Positions 24,599 to 32,805 of a stretch of DNA of 64,000 nt are shown in pieces. Origin of the DNA: Neoroseomonas marina (GTDB lineage: Bacteria > Pseudomonadota > Alphaproteobacteria > Acetobacterales > Acetobacteraceae). The stretch lies in contig NZ_JABBKX010000001.1 in the NCBI RefSeq assembly GCF_012927745.1, forward strand, positions 930,001 through 994,000, read 5' to 3'. The notes below the pieces were generated by a model. The model saw only the letters and a program-made list of their open reading frames with translations, was not told where the DNA came from and did not search any database. The position numbers and the translations under genes are program-made. Position 1 is the stretch's first letter, and every line of letters begins with the position of its first letter.

Positions 24599-25347
24599 GC
24601 GAGGCGCTGCGCGTGGTCGAAGGGTCCGGCTGGCTCGTCGCGAAGGGCCTCGGCAAGCGGTACAAGAAGCGCCCGGTGGTGCGGAACGTCTCGATCTCGG
24701 TGCGCCGGGGCGAAGCGGTCGGCCTGCTCGGCCCCAACGGCGCCGGCAAGACGACAACCTTCTACATGATCACCGGACTCGTCACGCCGGACGAAGGCCA
24801 GGTCCTCATGGACGGGCACGACGTCACGACGCTGCCGATGTACCGGCGCGCGCGGCTCGGCCTCGGCTACCTGCCGCAGGAAGCCTCGATCTTCCGTGGC
24901 TTGAACGTCGAGGACAACATCCGCGCCGCGCTCGAGGTGGTGGAGCCGATCCGCGACCGGCGCGAGCAGATGCTCGACGAGCTGCTGGCGGAGTTCGGCA
25001 TCTCCCACCTGCGCCGCGCGCCCGCGCTGGCGCTGTCGGGCGGCGAGCGGCGCCGTTGCGAGATCGCCCGCGCGCTGGCGACGCATCCCGCCTACGTCCT
25101 GCTCGACGAACCGCTCGCGGGCATCGACCCCATCGCGGTGGGCGAGATCCGCGACCTGGTGAAGCACCTCAAGGACCGCGGGATCGGCGTGCTGATCACC
25201 GACCACAACGTCCGCGAGACGCTCGAGATCATCGACCGCGCCTACATCCTGCACGATGGCCAGGTGCTGATGGAGGGCAGCCCGCGCGACATCGTTGCGC
25301 ATGAGGGCGTGCGCCGGGTCTACCTCGGCGAAAGGTTCAGTCTCTAG
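24595..25347 (+). CDS. lptB: LPS export ABC transporter ATP-binding protein LptB
   Basis: 250 residues. The cytoplasmic ATPase of the LptB2FG complex that extracts LPS from the inner membrane. Walker A GPNGAGKTTTF (near 47), Q-loop YLPQEASIFRGL, signature LSGGERRRCEIARAL (near 142) and Walker B YVLLDEPLAGIDP (near 160), then the switch histidine in LITDHNVRETL. The start ATG at 24595 has AGGAG upstream. An extra N-terminal segment of about 18 residues precedes the ABC core. lptF and lptG are not in the window, as is usual. Confidence 0.97.
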   Translation: MSEALRVVEGSGWLVAKGLGKRYKKRPVVRNVSISVRRGEAVGLLGPNGAGKTTTFYMITGLVTPDEGQVLMDGHDVTTLPMYRRARLGLGYLPQEASIFRGLNVEDNIRAALEVVEPIRDRREQMLDELLAEFGISHLRRAPALALSGGERRRCEIARALATHPAYVLLDEPLAGIDPIAVGEIRDLVKHLKDRGIGVLITDHNVRETLEIIDRAYILHDGQVLMEGSPRDIVAHEGVRRVYLGERFSL

Positions 25348-25388
25348 TTTGCGCGCGCCCGCCGACCTCGCCGCCGTGCACATAGGGT

Positions 25389-25404
25389 TGGCAGGGCCGC
25401 TGCC
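25389..25404 (+). promoter_or_regulatory. Possible sigma-54-like element before rpoN
   Basis: TGGCAGG at 25389-25395 and CTGCC at 25400-25404 keep the GG-N10-GC spacing of a -24/-12 promoter. The start site would be near 25415, leaving only about 14 bases before the rpoN ATG. In DNA this GC-rich the pattern can arise by chance, so the call is weak. Confidence 0.22.
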
Positions 25405-25428
25405 GGCTCGGCGGCACGGACACGACTG

Positions 25429-26904
25429 ATGTCCCTCGCGCCGCGGCTCGACCTTCGCCATTCGCAGCAGCTGGTGATGACGCCGCAGCTGCGGCAGGCG
25501 ATCAAGCTGCTGCAATCCTCGAACCTCGAGGTCACGGCCTTCGTCGAGGAGGAGCTCGAGCGCAATCCGCTGCTCGAACGCGACGAACGCGTGGATCCCG
25601 GCCCCGACGCCGGCCGCACCACCGACCCGCTGCCCATCGCCCCCGAGGCGCCCGACGCCGCAGAGGCGGCACGGTCCGACGCGCTGCCGGCGGAGAACGC
25701 CGCGCCGCTCGATACCGAATGGGACAATGTCTACGACGCCGGCACGCCGCCCATGGGCAGCGGCGGCCGGTCGGATTTCGAGGACGACCTCTCCGGCATC
25801 GAGGCGATGGCCGCGCCGGAGAAGAACCTGCGCGAGCATCTCGGCGAGCAGGTGCGCCTGACTTTCGCCTCGCCGCGGGACCGCATGATCGCGGCGAACC
25901 TGCTGGCGCTGGTCGACCCTGCCGGCCGGCTGCCGGTGCCCGATGCGGCGATCGCCGCCGCGCTCGGCTGCGAGGAATCGGTCGTCACCGCGGTCCGGCG
26001 GCGCATGCAGCGCTTCGACCCGGTCGGGATGTTCTGCGCCGACCTGCGCGAATGCCTGATGGTGCAGTTGCAGGACCGGAACCGGTTCGACCCGGCGATG
26101 GCCGCGCTGCTCGACAACCTCGAACTGCTCGCGCGGCGCGACCTGCGCGGGCTGCAGCGGGTCTGCGGCGTGGATGCCGAGGACATGGCCGAGATGGTGG
26201 CCGAGCTCAGGCGGCTCGACCCCAAGCCAGGTGCGAGTTTCGATGCGCCGCCAGCACCGACCCTGGTGCCCGACGTGCTGATGCGGCGCGCACCGAAGGA
26301 AGGCTGGATCGTGGAGCTGAATCCCGAGACCCTGCCCCGCGTCCTGGTCAACCGCGGCTTCCACGCCCGTGCCACGGTGGGTGCCAAGTCGCGCGAGGAG
26401 AAGGCCTGGGTGGCGGAGCGCTTCCAGACCGCCTCCTGGCTCGTGAAGTCGCTCGAGCAGCGGGCGAGCACGATCCTCAAGGTCTCGGCCGAGATCGTTC
26501 GCCGGCAGGACGGCTTCTTCCGCCACGGTGTCGCGCATCTCAAGCCGCTGATCCTGCGCGACGTAGCCGAGGAGGTGGGGATGCATGAAAGCACCGTCTC
26601 CCGCGTCACCTCGAACAAGGCGATCGCGACGCCGCGCGGCACCTTCGAACTGAAGTACTTCTTCACCACCGCGATCTCCGGCACTGCAGGCGGCGAGGCC
26701 GTCAGCGCGGAGGCCGTCCGCCACCGCATCAAGGCCATGGTCGAGGCCGAGACTCCCGCCGACATCCTGTCGGATGACGCGATCGTCGACCGGCTGCGCG
26801 CGGAAGGCGTGGACATCGCCCGCCGGACCGTGGCCAAATACCGGGACGCGCTGCGGATACCGTCATCGGTGCAGCGCAAACGGGAGAAGGCCGTCCCGGC
26901 CTGA
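25429..26904 (+). CDS. rpoN: RNA polymerase sigma-54 factor
   Basis: 491 residues, full length. Region I, the activator-interacting domain, is LRHSQQLVMTPQLRQAIKLL (about 7-26) and ELERNPLLE. An acidic linker follows, then the core-binding domain (about 120-320). The DNA-binding part has a helix-turn-helix (RDVAEEVGMHESTVSRVTSN), the -12 element contact FELKYFFTT, and the RpoN box ARRTVAKYRDALRIPSS near the C terminus. It follows lptB by 81 bases and precedes hpf, the usual order in proteobacteria; the typical next gene ptsN is absent here. The ribosome-binding site is weak (GGACACGACTG). Confidence 0.97.
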   Translation: MSLAPRLDLRHSQQLVMTPQLRQAIKLLQSSNLEVTAFVEEELERNPLLERDERVDPGPDAGRTTDPLPIAPEAPDAAEAARSDALPAENAAPLDTEWDNVYDAGTPPMGSGGRSDFEDDLSGIEAMAAPEKNLREHLGEQVRLTFASPRDRMIAANLLALVDPAGRLPVPDAAIAAALGCEESVVTAVRRRMQRFDPVGMFCADLRECLMVQLQDRNRFDPAMAALLDNLELLARRDLRGLQRVCGVDAEDMAEMVAELRRLDPKPGASFDAPPAPTLVPDVLMRRAPKEGWIVELNPETLPRVLVNRGFHARATVGAKSREEKAWVAERFQTASWLVKSLEQRASTILKVSAEIVRRQDGFFRHGVAHLKPLILRDVAEEVGMHESTVSRVTSNKAIATPRGTFELKYFFTTAISGTAGGEAVSAEAVRHRIKAMVEAETPADILSDDAIVDRLRAEGVDIARRTVAKYRDALRIPSSVQRKREKAVPA

Positions 26905-27006
26905 TCCGACCCAGCCTGGGCGGGCCCGCGCGGAGGATGCGGACCCGGCGAAACGGTCGCCACGGGGCGGCCCCTCCCCTTCACTGAGGAAGGAGGGCAA
27001 AGCCCC

Positions 27007-27585
27007 ATGCATGTCACCGTTGCAGGCAAGCAGGTCGAAACCGGAGACGCGCTGAAGACGCATGTGCGCGACGGTCTCGACGCCATCACGCGCAAGTATT
27101 TCGACCACGCGCTGGAAGCCAACGTGACCTTCCACCGGTCGCGCGCGCATTTCGCCTGCGACATCAATCTCAAGGCGGGCCGTGGGCTCACCATGCGGGC
27201 CGAGGGCGAAGGCCCCGACGCGCACCGCGCCTTCGAGGAAGCGGCCGAGCACCTCGCGAAGCGCCTGCGCCGCTACCGCCGCCGGATGAATGAGCATGCG
27301 CGTTCCGCCGCGCCCGAGCGGGACCAGCCCCTGGGCCGCGAACGCGTCATCGAGGCGACGGCCGAGGAGGAAGACGCGCCCGTCCCCAATGGCGCCGACC
27401 ACGGCGCCATCATCGCCGAGCACCCGGCCGCCATCGACCTGCTGACGGTCGGCGAGGCGGTGATGCGCATGGACCTTGCGCATGTGCCGGTCCTGATGTT
27501 CCGCAACAAGTCGACGCGTGCGCTGAACGTGGTCTACCGGCGCGGCGACGGCCATGTGGGGTGGATCGATCCGACAGCCGAGTGA
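27007..27585 (+). CDS. hpf: Ribosome hibernation-promoting factor, long form
   Basis: 192 residues, the long HPF type. The N-terminal RaiA/HPF domain (about 1-105; MHVTVAGKQVETGDALKTHV...NVTFHRSRAHFACDINL...RYRRRMN) binds the 30S A and P sites; the C-terminal domain (about 130-192; IDLLTVGEAVMRMDLAHVPVLMFRNKSTRALNVVYRR) dimerises to form 100S ribosomes. A strong ribosome-binding site AAGGAGGG precedes the ATG. It lies 102 bases after rpoN. In relatives expression rises in starvation. Confidence 0.96.
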   Translation: MHVTVAGKQVETGDALKTHVRDGLDAITRKYFDHALEANVTFHRSRAHFACDINLKAGRGLTMRAEGEGPDAHRAFEEAAEHLAKRLRRYRRRMNEHARSAAPERDQPLGRERVIEATAEEEDAPVPNGADHGAIIAEHPAAIDLLTVGEAVMRMDLAHVPVLMFRNKSTRALNVVYRRGDGHVGWIDPTAE

Positions 27586-27601
27586 GGCCTGGCGGCGCCT
27601 C

Positions 27602-29572
27602 ATGGCCCGGGTCCGGGGCGGCACGCCCGCCCCGGACCCCTCGACGCCGCCCCCCGACGATGTTCCGCCGCTGCTCGCGCTGCTGCGCGCGGCGGACGAG
27701 GCCCCGGATTGGCGGCGCGACCGCCCCGATCCGGAGGCGGAGGCGCTTGCCGCGCGGCTGGCCGCGGAGGCCGCTGACTGGTCGCGCGCCCATATCCTGG
27801 AAGCCGAGGTCCTGCTCGCGCGCCGGCGGCGGGATGCCGCGGCGGCAATCGAGGCGCTGTGCGCGCTCGCGCGTGTGGCATCGCCCCGCCGGCGCTGGGC
27901 GCTCGGCGAGATCGCGGTCTTCGCCGATCGTTGGCTGAACGTGGAAGGCCGGCTGGACGCGGCCAGCACCAGGGCCTTGCGAGGCCGGGCGGAGGCTGCC
28001 CTCGGCGCACTGGCCGGGGCGCTGCCGCGCGAACGCGCCCCGCATGTCGCACTCGCCCGCGTCATCGAGGCCCGGCACGGGCCGACGGCGGCGGCCGAGG
28101 CGCTCGCCACCGCCGAAGCAGGCGGCGCGCCCGTGCTGGATCGCTGGCTCCGCCTGCTCGCCGCCGCGCTGGATCACGGGCCCGACGAGGCCGCCTTCCG
28201 CCGCGCCTTTGCCGTGCCGCAGGAGTCCGCGAAGGGCGGCGACCACCATTGGGCGGCATTCCGCCTGCATCGCGCCGTCGCCTGCGCGATGGCCGCGCCT
28301 GTCCTGCCCTTCGCAGCGGGCCTGCCGGCGAGCGAACGCGACATCGCAGCCCGCATGGCGGACGCACTGGCCCTGGCGCCGTCCCTGCCGGCGCGGGACG
28401 AGATCCGGCTGCTGAAGGCGCTCGCCGCCGGACGCCTGTTCCGCCATTGCCCGCTGCCGGAGGCCGAGGCGGCGCGGCAGACGCTCGTCGCCGCGATGCG
28501 GGCCACCTGCGCGCGACCCGACCTGGCGCCGGAACACCGCCGCGCGCTGCTGGTCGGCCTCAGCGCCGTCCTGCCGGACGGCGCGCGGTACTGGGAGGAC
28601 GCGGCGTATCGCGACGAGACGTCGCGCGAGATGATCGCCGGCGCGGCGTGGCTGGAGGAACCGCAGCGGTCCTGGCAGCGCGGCAAGTTCGCCTTCGCGA
28701 TCGGGGACCACGACCTCGCCGCCGAGGCCTTCGCGGCCTCCGCGCGGATGGAGCCCGCAGGGCCGGGGGCCCCGACCTATCTCGACATGCGGCGCATCCC
28801 CGCGATCCTCGCCGCGCGCGGCGAGGCGCCGCTGCTGGGTGCCGGGGGCGGCACCTTCGAGATGCTGACGGGACCGCACGACCCATCCCGTCCTGTCGCA
28901 ATCGTCGTCGCGAACGATCTCTATCTGCGCCACCACGCGGCCCGCTTCGCGCGGCGCCTTGCCGAGGTCGCGCCGGGCTCACCGCTGCATGTTCACCTGG
29001 TGGGCGATCCGGCGGCCTGCGGACCGGACATCGCCGGGATCGCGACGGCGGCGCGCGGCCTGACGCTCAGCCTGTCGAGCGAGAGGGTGACGATCGACGC
29101 GCCCTTCTACTTCGCCAGCGCGCGCTTCCTGCGCCTGCCGGACTGGCTCGACCGCTTCCGCGGGCCGATCGTCGTCACCGACATCGACGGCCGCTGGCAC
29201 CAGGACCCGGCGCGCTTCCTGGCGCGGCGGATGGGGGATGCGGATGTCGGGATCAGCCTCAGTGCGCGCGTGCGCATCGGACGCAAGGCGGGGCTCGGCT
29301 ATCCCGTCAACGTCTATCCGTTGCCGTTGCCCTGGACGGCGGTCACGGCCTGGCCCTTCGCGCTGGCGCCGACGGACGGCGCTCGCCGCTTCGCGGGGCT
29401 CCTCGCGCACGTGATGGACGCACGGCTGCGGGACGCGGCCGCGCTGCCAGGACGAGGTGCGTGGTTCGTCGACCAGAACGTTCTCTGCGCCGCGCACGCC
29501 CATGCCGCGGCGCAGGACCGCGGCATCCGCTTCGCCGATCTCGGCCTGCCCTCGGAGATGGGGCAGGCCTGA
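27602..29572 (+). CDS. Large helical-repeat protein with a glycosyltransferase-like C-terminal domain
   Basis: 656 residues from the ATG at 27602, 16 bases after hpf. Residues 1 to about 400 are helical and Ala/Arg/Glu-rich, in paired-helix units that look like degenerate TPR (for example SWQRGKFAFAIGDHDLAAEAFAASARM). From about 410 the chain becomes alpha/beta: RPVAIVVANDLYLRHHAARFARRL, GSPLHVHLVGDP, APFYFASARFLRLPDWL, then IVVTDIDGRWHQDP with a DxD-like DID, GDADVGISL, and AWFVDQNVL. This succession fits a GT-A nucleotide-sugar transferase fold. Donor and acceptor are unknown. No signal peptide or membrane helix is visible. It occupies the place where ptsN usually follows hpf. Confidence 0.65.
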   Translation: MARVRGGTPAPDPSTPPPDDVPPLLALLRAADEAPDWRRDRPDPEAEALAARLAAEAADWSRAHILEAEVLLARRRRDAAAAIEALCALARVASPRRRWALGEIAVFADRWLNVEGRLDAASTRALRGRAEAALGALAGALPRERAPHVALARVIEARHGPTAAAEALATAEAGGAPVLDRWLRLLAAALDHGPDEAAFRRAFAVPQESAKGGDHHWAAFRLHRAVACAMAAPVLPFAAGLPASERDIAARMADALALAPSLPARDEIRLLKALAAGRLFRHCPLPEAEAARQTLVAAMRATCARPDLAPEHRRALLVGLSAVLPDGARYWEDAAYRDETSREMIAGAAWLEEPQRSWQRGKFAFAIGDHDLAAEAFAASARMEPAGPGAPTYLDMRRIPAILAARGEAPLLGAGGGTFEMLTGPHDPSRPVAIVVANDLYLRHHAARFARRLAEVAPGSPLHVHLVGDPAACGPDIAGIATAARGLTLSLSSERVTIDAPFYFASARFLRLPDWLDRFRGPIVVTDIDGRWHQDPARFLARRMGDADVGISLSARVRIGRKAGLGYPVNVYPLPLPWTAVTAWPFALAPTDGARRFAGLLAHVMDARLRDAAALPGRGAWFVDQNVLCAAHAHAAAQDRGIRFADLGLPSEMGQA

Positions 29573-29584
29573 TCGGTCGCGGCT

Positions 29585-29863
29585 TCAGTGGACCGAAGCG
29601 GCCCCCATGCCGTGCTGCAGGATCGCCGCGTTGGCGAGTGCGAGCGTCGGCGCGGCGCCGATCGGCGTCCCGTCCGCGGCGTGGATGGACACGGCCTGCT
29701 GGCCGTTCACCACCACGGGGCGGACATAGGCGATGCTGCTGACGCCGTAGCGCGCCCAGGCGAGGGGGGAGAGGGAGCGCAGCGCCTCGGGCGGCAGCGC
29801 GTCTTCGTCGCGTTCGGCGTCCTCGCGCTCGATCTCGTCACGGTCGATGTCGTTGTCGTTCAT
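29585..29863 (-). CDS. DUF1150 family protein
   Basis: 92 residues from the ATG at 29863, with AAGGAG eight bases upstream. An acidic N terminus (NDNDIDRDEIEREDAERDED) leads the conserved core LSPLAWARYGVSSIAYVRPVV and the closing GTPIGAAPTLALANAAILQHGM. DUF1150 proteins are small alphaproteobacterial proteins commonly encoded beside Hsp20 genes. The hsp20 gene is 79 bases upstream on the same strand, so the two are probably co-expressed. The biochemical role is unknown. Confidence 0.88.
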   Translation of the reverse strand: MNDNDIDRDEIEREDAERDEDALPPEALRSLSPLAWARYGVSSIAYVRPVVVNGQQAVSIHAADGTPIGAAPTLALANAAILQHGMGAASVH

Positions 29864-29942
29864 GACCTGGTCTCCTTCCGGCACGTCCCGAAGGCCCGCG
29901 CGGATATTCCGGCCCGAATGGGCCCGGTTGCACTGAAAGGCT

Positions 29943-30401
29943 TCACTCCCGCTCGCCAGGCCCCGCCACCAGCGGCGTGGGGCTGCCATTGCCCCTGGCG
30001 CCGATGCGGATCGTCTTGACCCGGCTTTCCGGCTGCGGGCGCTTCAGCTCGAGGTGCAGCAGCCCGTTGTCGAGCCATGCGCCCTCCACCTCCATCCCCT
30101 CGGCGAGGACGAAGGCGCGCTGGAACTGCCGCGCGGCGATGCCGCGATGGAGGAAGATCCGGCCCTCGGAATCATCCTTCTGCCGGCCGCGGATGACGAG
30201 CTGGTTGTCCTCCTGCGTGATCTGCAGGTCGTCCATCGCGAAGCCGGCGACGGCTAGCGTGATCCGCAGGCGGTTCTCGCTGATCTGCTCGATGTTGTAG
30301 GGCGGATAGCCGTCGGCATTCTTGCCCACCCGGTCGAGCATCTGCTCGAGGTGGTCGAAGCCGAGGAACAGGGGCGAGCCGAAAAGCGACTGACGGGACA
30401 A
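29943..30401 (-). CDS. Small heat-shock protein Hsp20 (IbpA-like)
   Basis: 152 residues from a TTG at 30401 with AGGAGG eight bases upstream; the N terminus SRQSLFGSPLFLGFDHLEQML is then as in relatives, while longer frames reach antisense of def. Small heat-shock proteins hold unfolding proteins for refolding. The alpha-crystallin domain (about 35-130) shows YPPYNIEQISENRLRITLAVAGF, ITQEDNQLVIRG, FLHRGIAARQFQRAF and the closing GLLHLELKRP. The gene is divergent from def and followed by DUF1150. A promoter-like site lies at 30468-30495. Confidence 0.93.
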   Translation of the reverse strand: MSRQSLFGSPLFLGFDHLEQMLDRVGKNADGYPPYNIEQISENRLRITLAVAGFAMDDLQITQEDNQLVIRGRQKDDSEGRIFLHRGIAARQFQRAFVLAEGMEVEGAWLDNGLLHLELKRPQPESRVKTIRIGARGNGSPTPLVAGPGERE

Positions 30402-30467
30402 CAGCAGGGCCTCCTCATCCGAGAGCGAAGCGGCGGACCGGGCCCGAAGCACCCGATCCGCCACAGG

Positions 30468-30495
30468 ATTTTGGCGGCCCGGGCCGCGGTTGCAA
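30468..30495 (-). promoter_or_regulatory. Putative hsp20 promoter containing a palindrome
   Basis: On the minus strand TTGCAA (30495-30490), 16 bases, then CAAAAT (30473-30468). The spacer is filled by the perfect 14-base palindrome GCGGCCCGGGCCGC (30474-30487), a possible operator or a chance GC dyad. TTGCAA is itself palindromic and could also act as -35 for def on the plus strand, with TCTACA at 30511-30516. Confidence 0.35.
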
Positions 30496-30531
30496 GGGGG
30501 TGCCGGGGGGTCTACACGCGCCCCCGACGCC

Positions 30532-31059
30532 ATGACCGAGCCCGAAACCCTCCCGATCCTCTTCGTTCCGGATCCCCGCCTGCGCGCGAAGGCGAAGCCT
30601 GTCGGCACGGCCGATGCGGACCGGGTGCGCGCGCTCGCCCCGCGGATGCTCGCCACCATGTACGCCGCGCCTGGCATCGGCCTCGCCGCGCCGCAGATCG
30701 GGGAGATGCTCCGCCTGGTGGTGATCGACCTCCAGAAGGATGAGAGCCGTCAGCCCCTGGTGCTGGTGAATCCCGAGATCGTCGCCGAGAGCAGCGAGAT
30801 CGCGACGCGCGAGGAAGGCTGCCTCTCCCTCCCCGGCCAGTATGCCGACGTGACGCGGCCGGCCCGGGTCAAGGTGCGCTATCTGGACCTCGACGGCGCG
30901 AAGAAGGAGATCGAGGGCGAAGGGCTGCTTTCCGCCTGCCTGCAGCACGAGATCGACCACCTCGATGGGGTGCTCTTCGTCGACTACCTGAGCGCGCTGA
31001 AGCGGAACATGCTGCTGAGGAAGCTCGCCAAGGAGCTGAAGGCGAAGGCGCGGGATTGA
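30532..31059 (+). CDS. def: Peptide deformylase
   Basis: 175 residues from the ATG at 30532. An iron metallohydrolase that removes the formyl group from nascent N-formyl-methionine. All three family motifs are present: [10 protein letters not shown] (near 45), EGCLSLPG (near 93) and QHEIDHLDG (near 137), giving the Cys and two His metal ligands and the catalytic Glu. No Shine-Dalgarno sequence is obvious upstream (CCCCCGACGCC), and a possible promoter is close, so the message may have a very short leader. It is followed by a palindromic element and then by fmt, whose product makes the substrate group. Confidence 0.96.
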   Translation: MTEPETLPILFVPDPRLRAKAKPVGTADADRVRALAPRMLATMYAAPGIGLAAPQIGEMLRLVVIDLQKDESRQPLVLVNPEIVAESSEIATREEGCLSLPGQYADVTRPARVKVRYLDLDGAKKEIEGEGLLSACLQHEIDHLDGVLFVDYLSALKRNMLLRKLAKELKAKARD

Positions 31060-31061
31060 GC

Positions 31062-31116
31062 GGGGCGGGCGCCGCCCTCCCCGGACCCCACGCGCCAAAG
31101 GCCCAGAGGCCTTTGG
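31062..31116 (+). repeat. Composite palindromic element after def
   Basis: Hairpin A GGGGCGGGC-GCC-GCCCTCCCC (31062-31082, one mismatch in the stem), a 12-base spacer, then hairpin B CCAAAGGCC-CAGA-GGCCTTTGG (31095-31116, perfect 9-base stem) with the tail AAACC. It begins two bases after the def stop and ends 22 bases before fmt, on the coding strand of both. It carries the same two stems and tail as the copies at 3176 and 40487. Confidence 0.82.
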
Positions 31117-31138
31117 AAACCAACACCGGAGTGCCGCC

Positions 31139-32044
31139 ATGCGCATCGCCTTCATGGGCAGCCCGGATTTCGCGGTGCCGGCGCTGCGCGCGCTGCACGA
31201 CGCGGGGCACGAGATTGCCGCGGTCTATTGCCAGCCGCCGCGTCCGGCGGGGCGGGGGCAGAAGGAGACGCCCTGCCCGGTCCATCGCGCGGCGCTGGAC
31301 CTCGGCCTGCCGGTGCGCACGCCAGCGCGGCTGAAGCGCGACGCCGTGGAACACGAAGCCTTCGCGGCGCTCAACCTCGATGCGGCGGTGGTCGCCGCCT
31401 ATGGGCTGATCCTGCCCAAGGCGATGCTGGACGCGCCGCGGCGGGGTTGCCTCAACATCCATGCCTCCCTGCTGCCGCGCTGGCGCGGGGCGGCGCCCAT
31501 CCATGCCGCGATCCTAGCCGGGGACGCCGAAAGCGGCATCACCATCATGCGCATGGAAGAAGGCCTCGACACCGGCCCCATGCTGCTGAAGGACGCCGTG
31601 CCGATCGGCCCGGACACGACCGTCCAGGCCCTGCACGACCGGCTCGCGGAGATCGGCGCCCGACTGATCCTGCAAGCGCTCGCCGAGGACCCGGCGCCGG
31701 TCCCGCAGCCCGAGGACGGCGTCACCTACGCCCCGAAGCTGACCAAGGAGGACGGCCGGCTCGACTGGTCCCAGGACGCGGCGGCGCTGGAACGGCGCGT
31801 CCGCGCCCTGAACCCGTGGCCCGGGACCTTCTTCACCCTGGGCGGCGAGCAGATCCGCGTTCTCGCCGCGCAGGTCGCGGCGGGCGACGGCGCGCCGGGC
31901 GCGGCACTCGATGATGCGGCGCTGATCGGCTGCGGCACCGGCGCCCTGCGCCTGACCCGCCTGCAGCGCCCCGGCCGCGCCGCGATGGACGCCGAGGCCT
32001 TCCTGCGCGGCTTCGCCCTGCCGCGCGGGACGGTGCTGGGCTGA
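31139..32044 (+). CDS. fmt: Methionyl-tRNA formyltransferase
   Basis: 301 residues. Transfers a formyl group from 10-formyl-tetrahydrofolate to initiator Met-tRNA. The N-terminal domain shows [36 protein letters not shown], the catalytic N-H-D region [20 protein letters not shown], and [10 protein letters not shown]. The C-terminal tRNA-contacting domain begins near [17 protein letters not shown]. The start ATG has GGAG eight bases upstream. Its stop overlaps the truA ATG by one base, so def-fmt-truA form one transcription unit interrupted only by the repeat at 31062. Confidence 0.96.
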   Translation: MRIAFMGSPDFAVPALRALHDAGHEIAAVYCQPPRPAGRGQKETPCPVHRAALDLGLPVRTPARLKRDAVEHEAFAALNLDAAVVAAYGLILPKAMLDAPRRGCLNIHASLLPRWRGAAPIHAAILAGDAESGITIMRMEEGLDTGPMLLKDAVPIGPDTTVQALHDRLAEIGARLILQALAEDPAPVPQPEDGVTYAPKLTKEDGRLDWSQDAAALERRVRALNPWPGTFFTLGGEQIRVLAAQVAAGDGAPGAALDDAALIGCGTGALRLTRLQRPGRAAMDAEAFLRGFALPRGTVLG

Positions 32045-32805
32045 TGCCCTCCTACGCGCTCCTCATCGAGTATGACGGCGCGCCCTTCGTCGGCTGGCAG
32101 CGCCAGGACACGGGCCTGTCCGTCCAGCAGGTGCTCGAGGACGCCGCCGCGCGGCTCAATGGCGGGGAGGAAGCCGTCCTGACCGCCGCCGGGCGCACCG
32201 ATGCCGGCGTGCATGCGGAAGGCCAGGTCGCGCAGGTCACGCTGACCGGCGACCTGCCGCCCGAGCGCGTGCGGGAGGCCCTGAACTTCCACACCCGCCC
32301 CCACCCCGTCGCGGTGCTCGGTGCCGCCGTGATGCCGGAGGACTGGTCCGCGCGCTTCTCCGCCACTGGCCGGGCCTACCGCTACCGCATCCTGAACCGC
32401 CGGGCGCGGCCGGCGCTCGACCTCGGGCGCGTGTGGCATGTGCAGAAGCGGCTCGATGCGGGCGCGATGCACGAGGCGGCGCAGGGACTGCTGGGGAAGC
32501 ACGATTTCTCGGCCTTCCGGGCCGCGGCGTGCCAGGCGAAGTCGGCGTTGCGCACGCTCGACCGGCTGGATGTCGCGCGTCTGGGCGAGGAGGTGGTGAT
32601 CACCGCCGAGGCGCGGTCCTTCCTGCACCATCAGGTGCGCAACATGGTCGGCACGCTGGCCGAGGTGGGCCTCGGCAAGCGGCCGGCCTCCTGGCCGCGC
32701 TCGATCCTCGAGGGCCGCGACCGCACCCGCGCCGGTCAGACGGCCCCCGCCGAAGGCCTGGTCCTGACCGGCGTTCGCTACGCGGATGCGATCGATTGGC
32801 GCTGA
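32044..32805 (+). CDS. truA: tRNA pseudouridine synthase A
   Basis: 253 residues. Converts uridines 38-40 of the tRNA anticodon arm to pseudouridine. N-terminal YALLIEYDGAPFVGWQRQ, the catalytic aspartate in AAGRTDAGVHAEGQVAQV (near 56), then FSATGRAYRYRILNR and FLHHQVRNMVGTLAEVGLG are all diagnostic. Translation is coupled to fmt. The stop codon directly abuts the stop of the convergent membrane-protein gene at 32806, leaving no room for a terminator between them. Confidence 0.97.
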   Translation: MPSYALLIEYDGAPFVGWQRQDTGLSVQQVLEDAAARLNGGEEAVLTAAGRTDAGVHAEGQVAQVTLTGDLPPERVREALNFHTRPHPVAVLGAAVMPEDWSARFSATGRAYRYRILNRRARPALDLGRVWHVQKRLDAGAMHEAAQGLLGKHDFSAFRAAACQAKSALRTLDRLDVARLGEEVVITAEARSFLHHQVRNMVGTLAEVGLGKRPASWPRSILEGRDRTRAGQTAPAEGLVLTGVRYADAIDWR

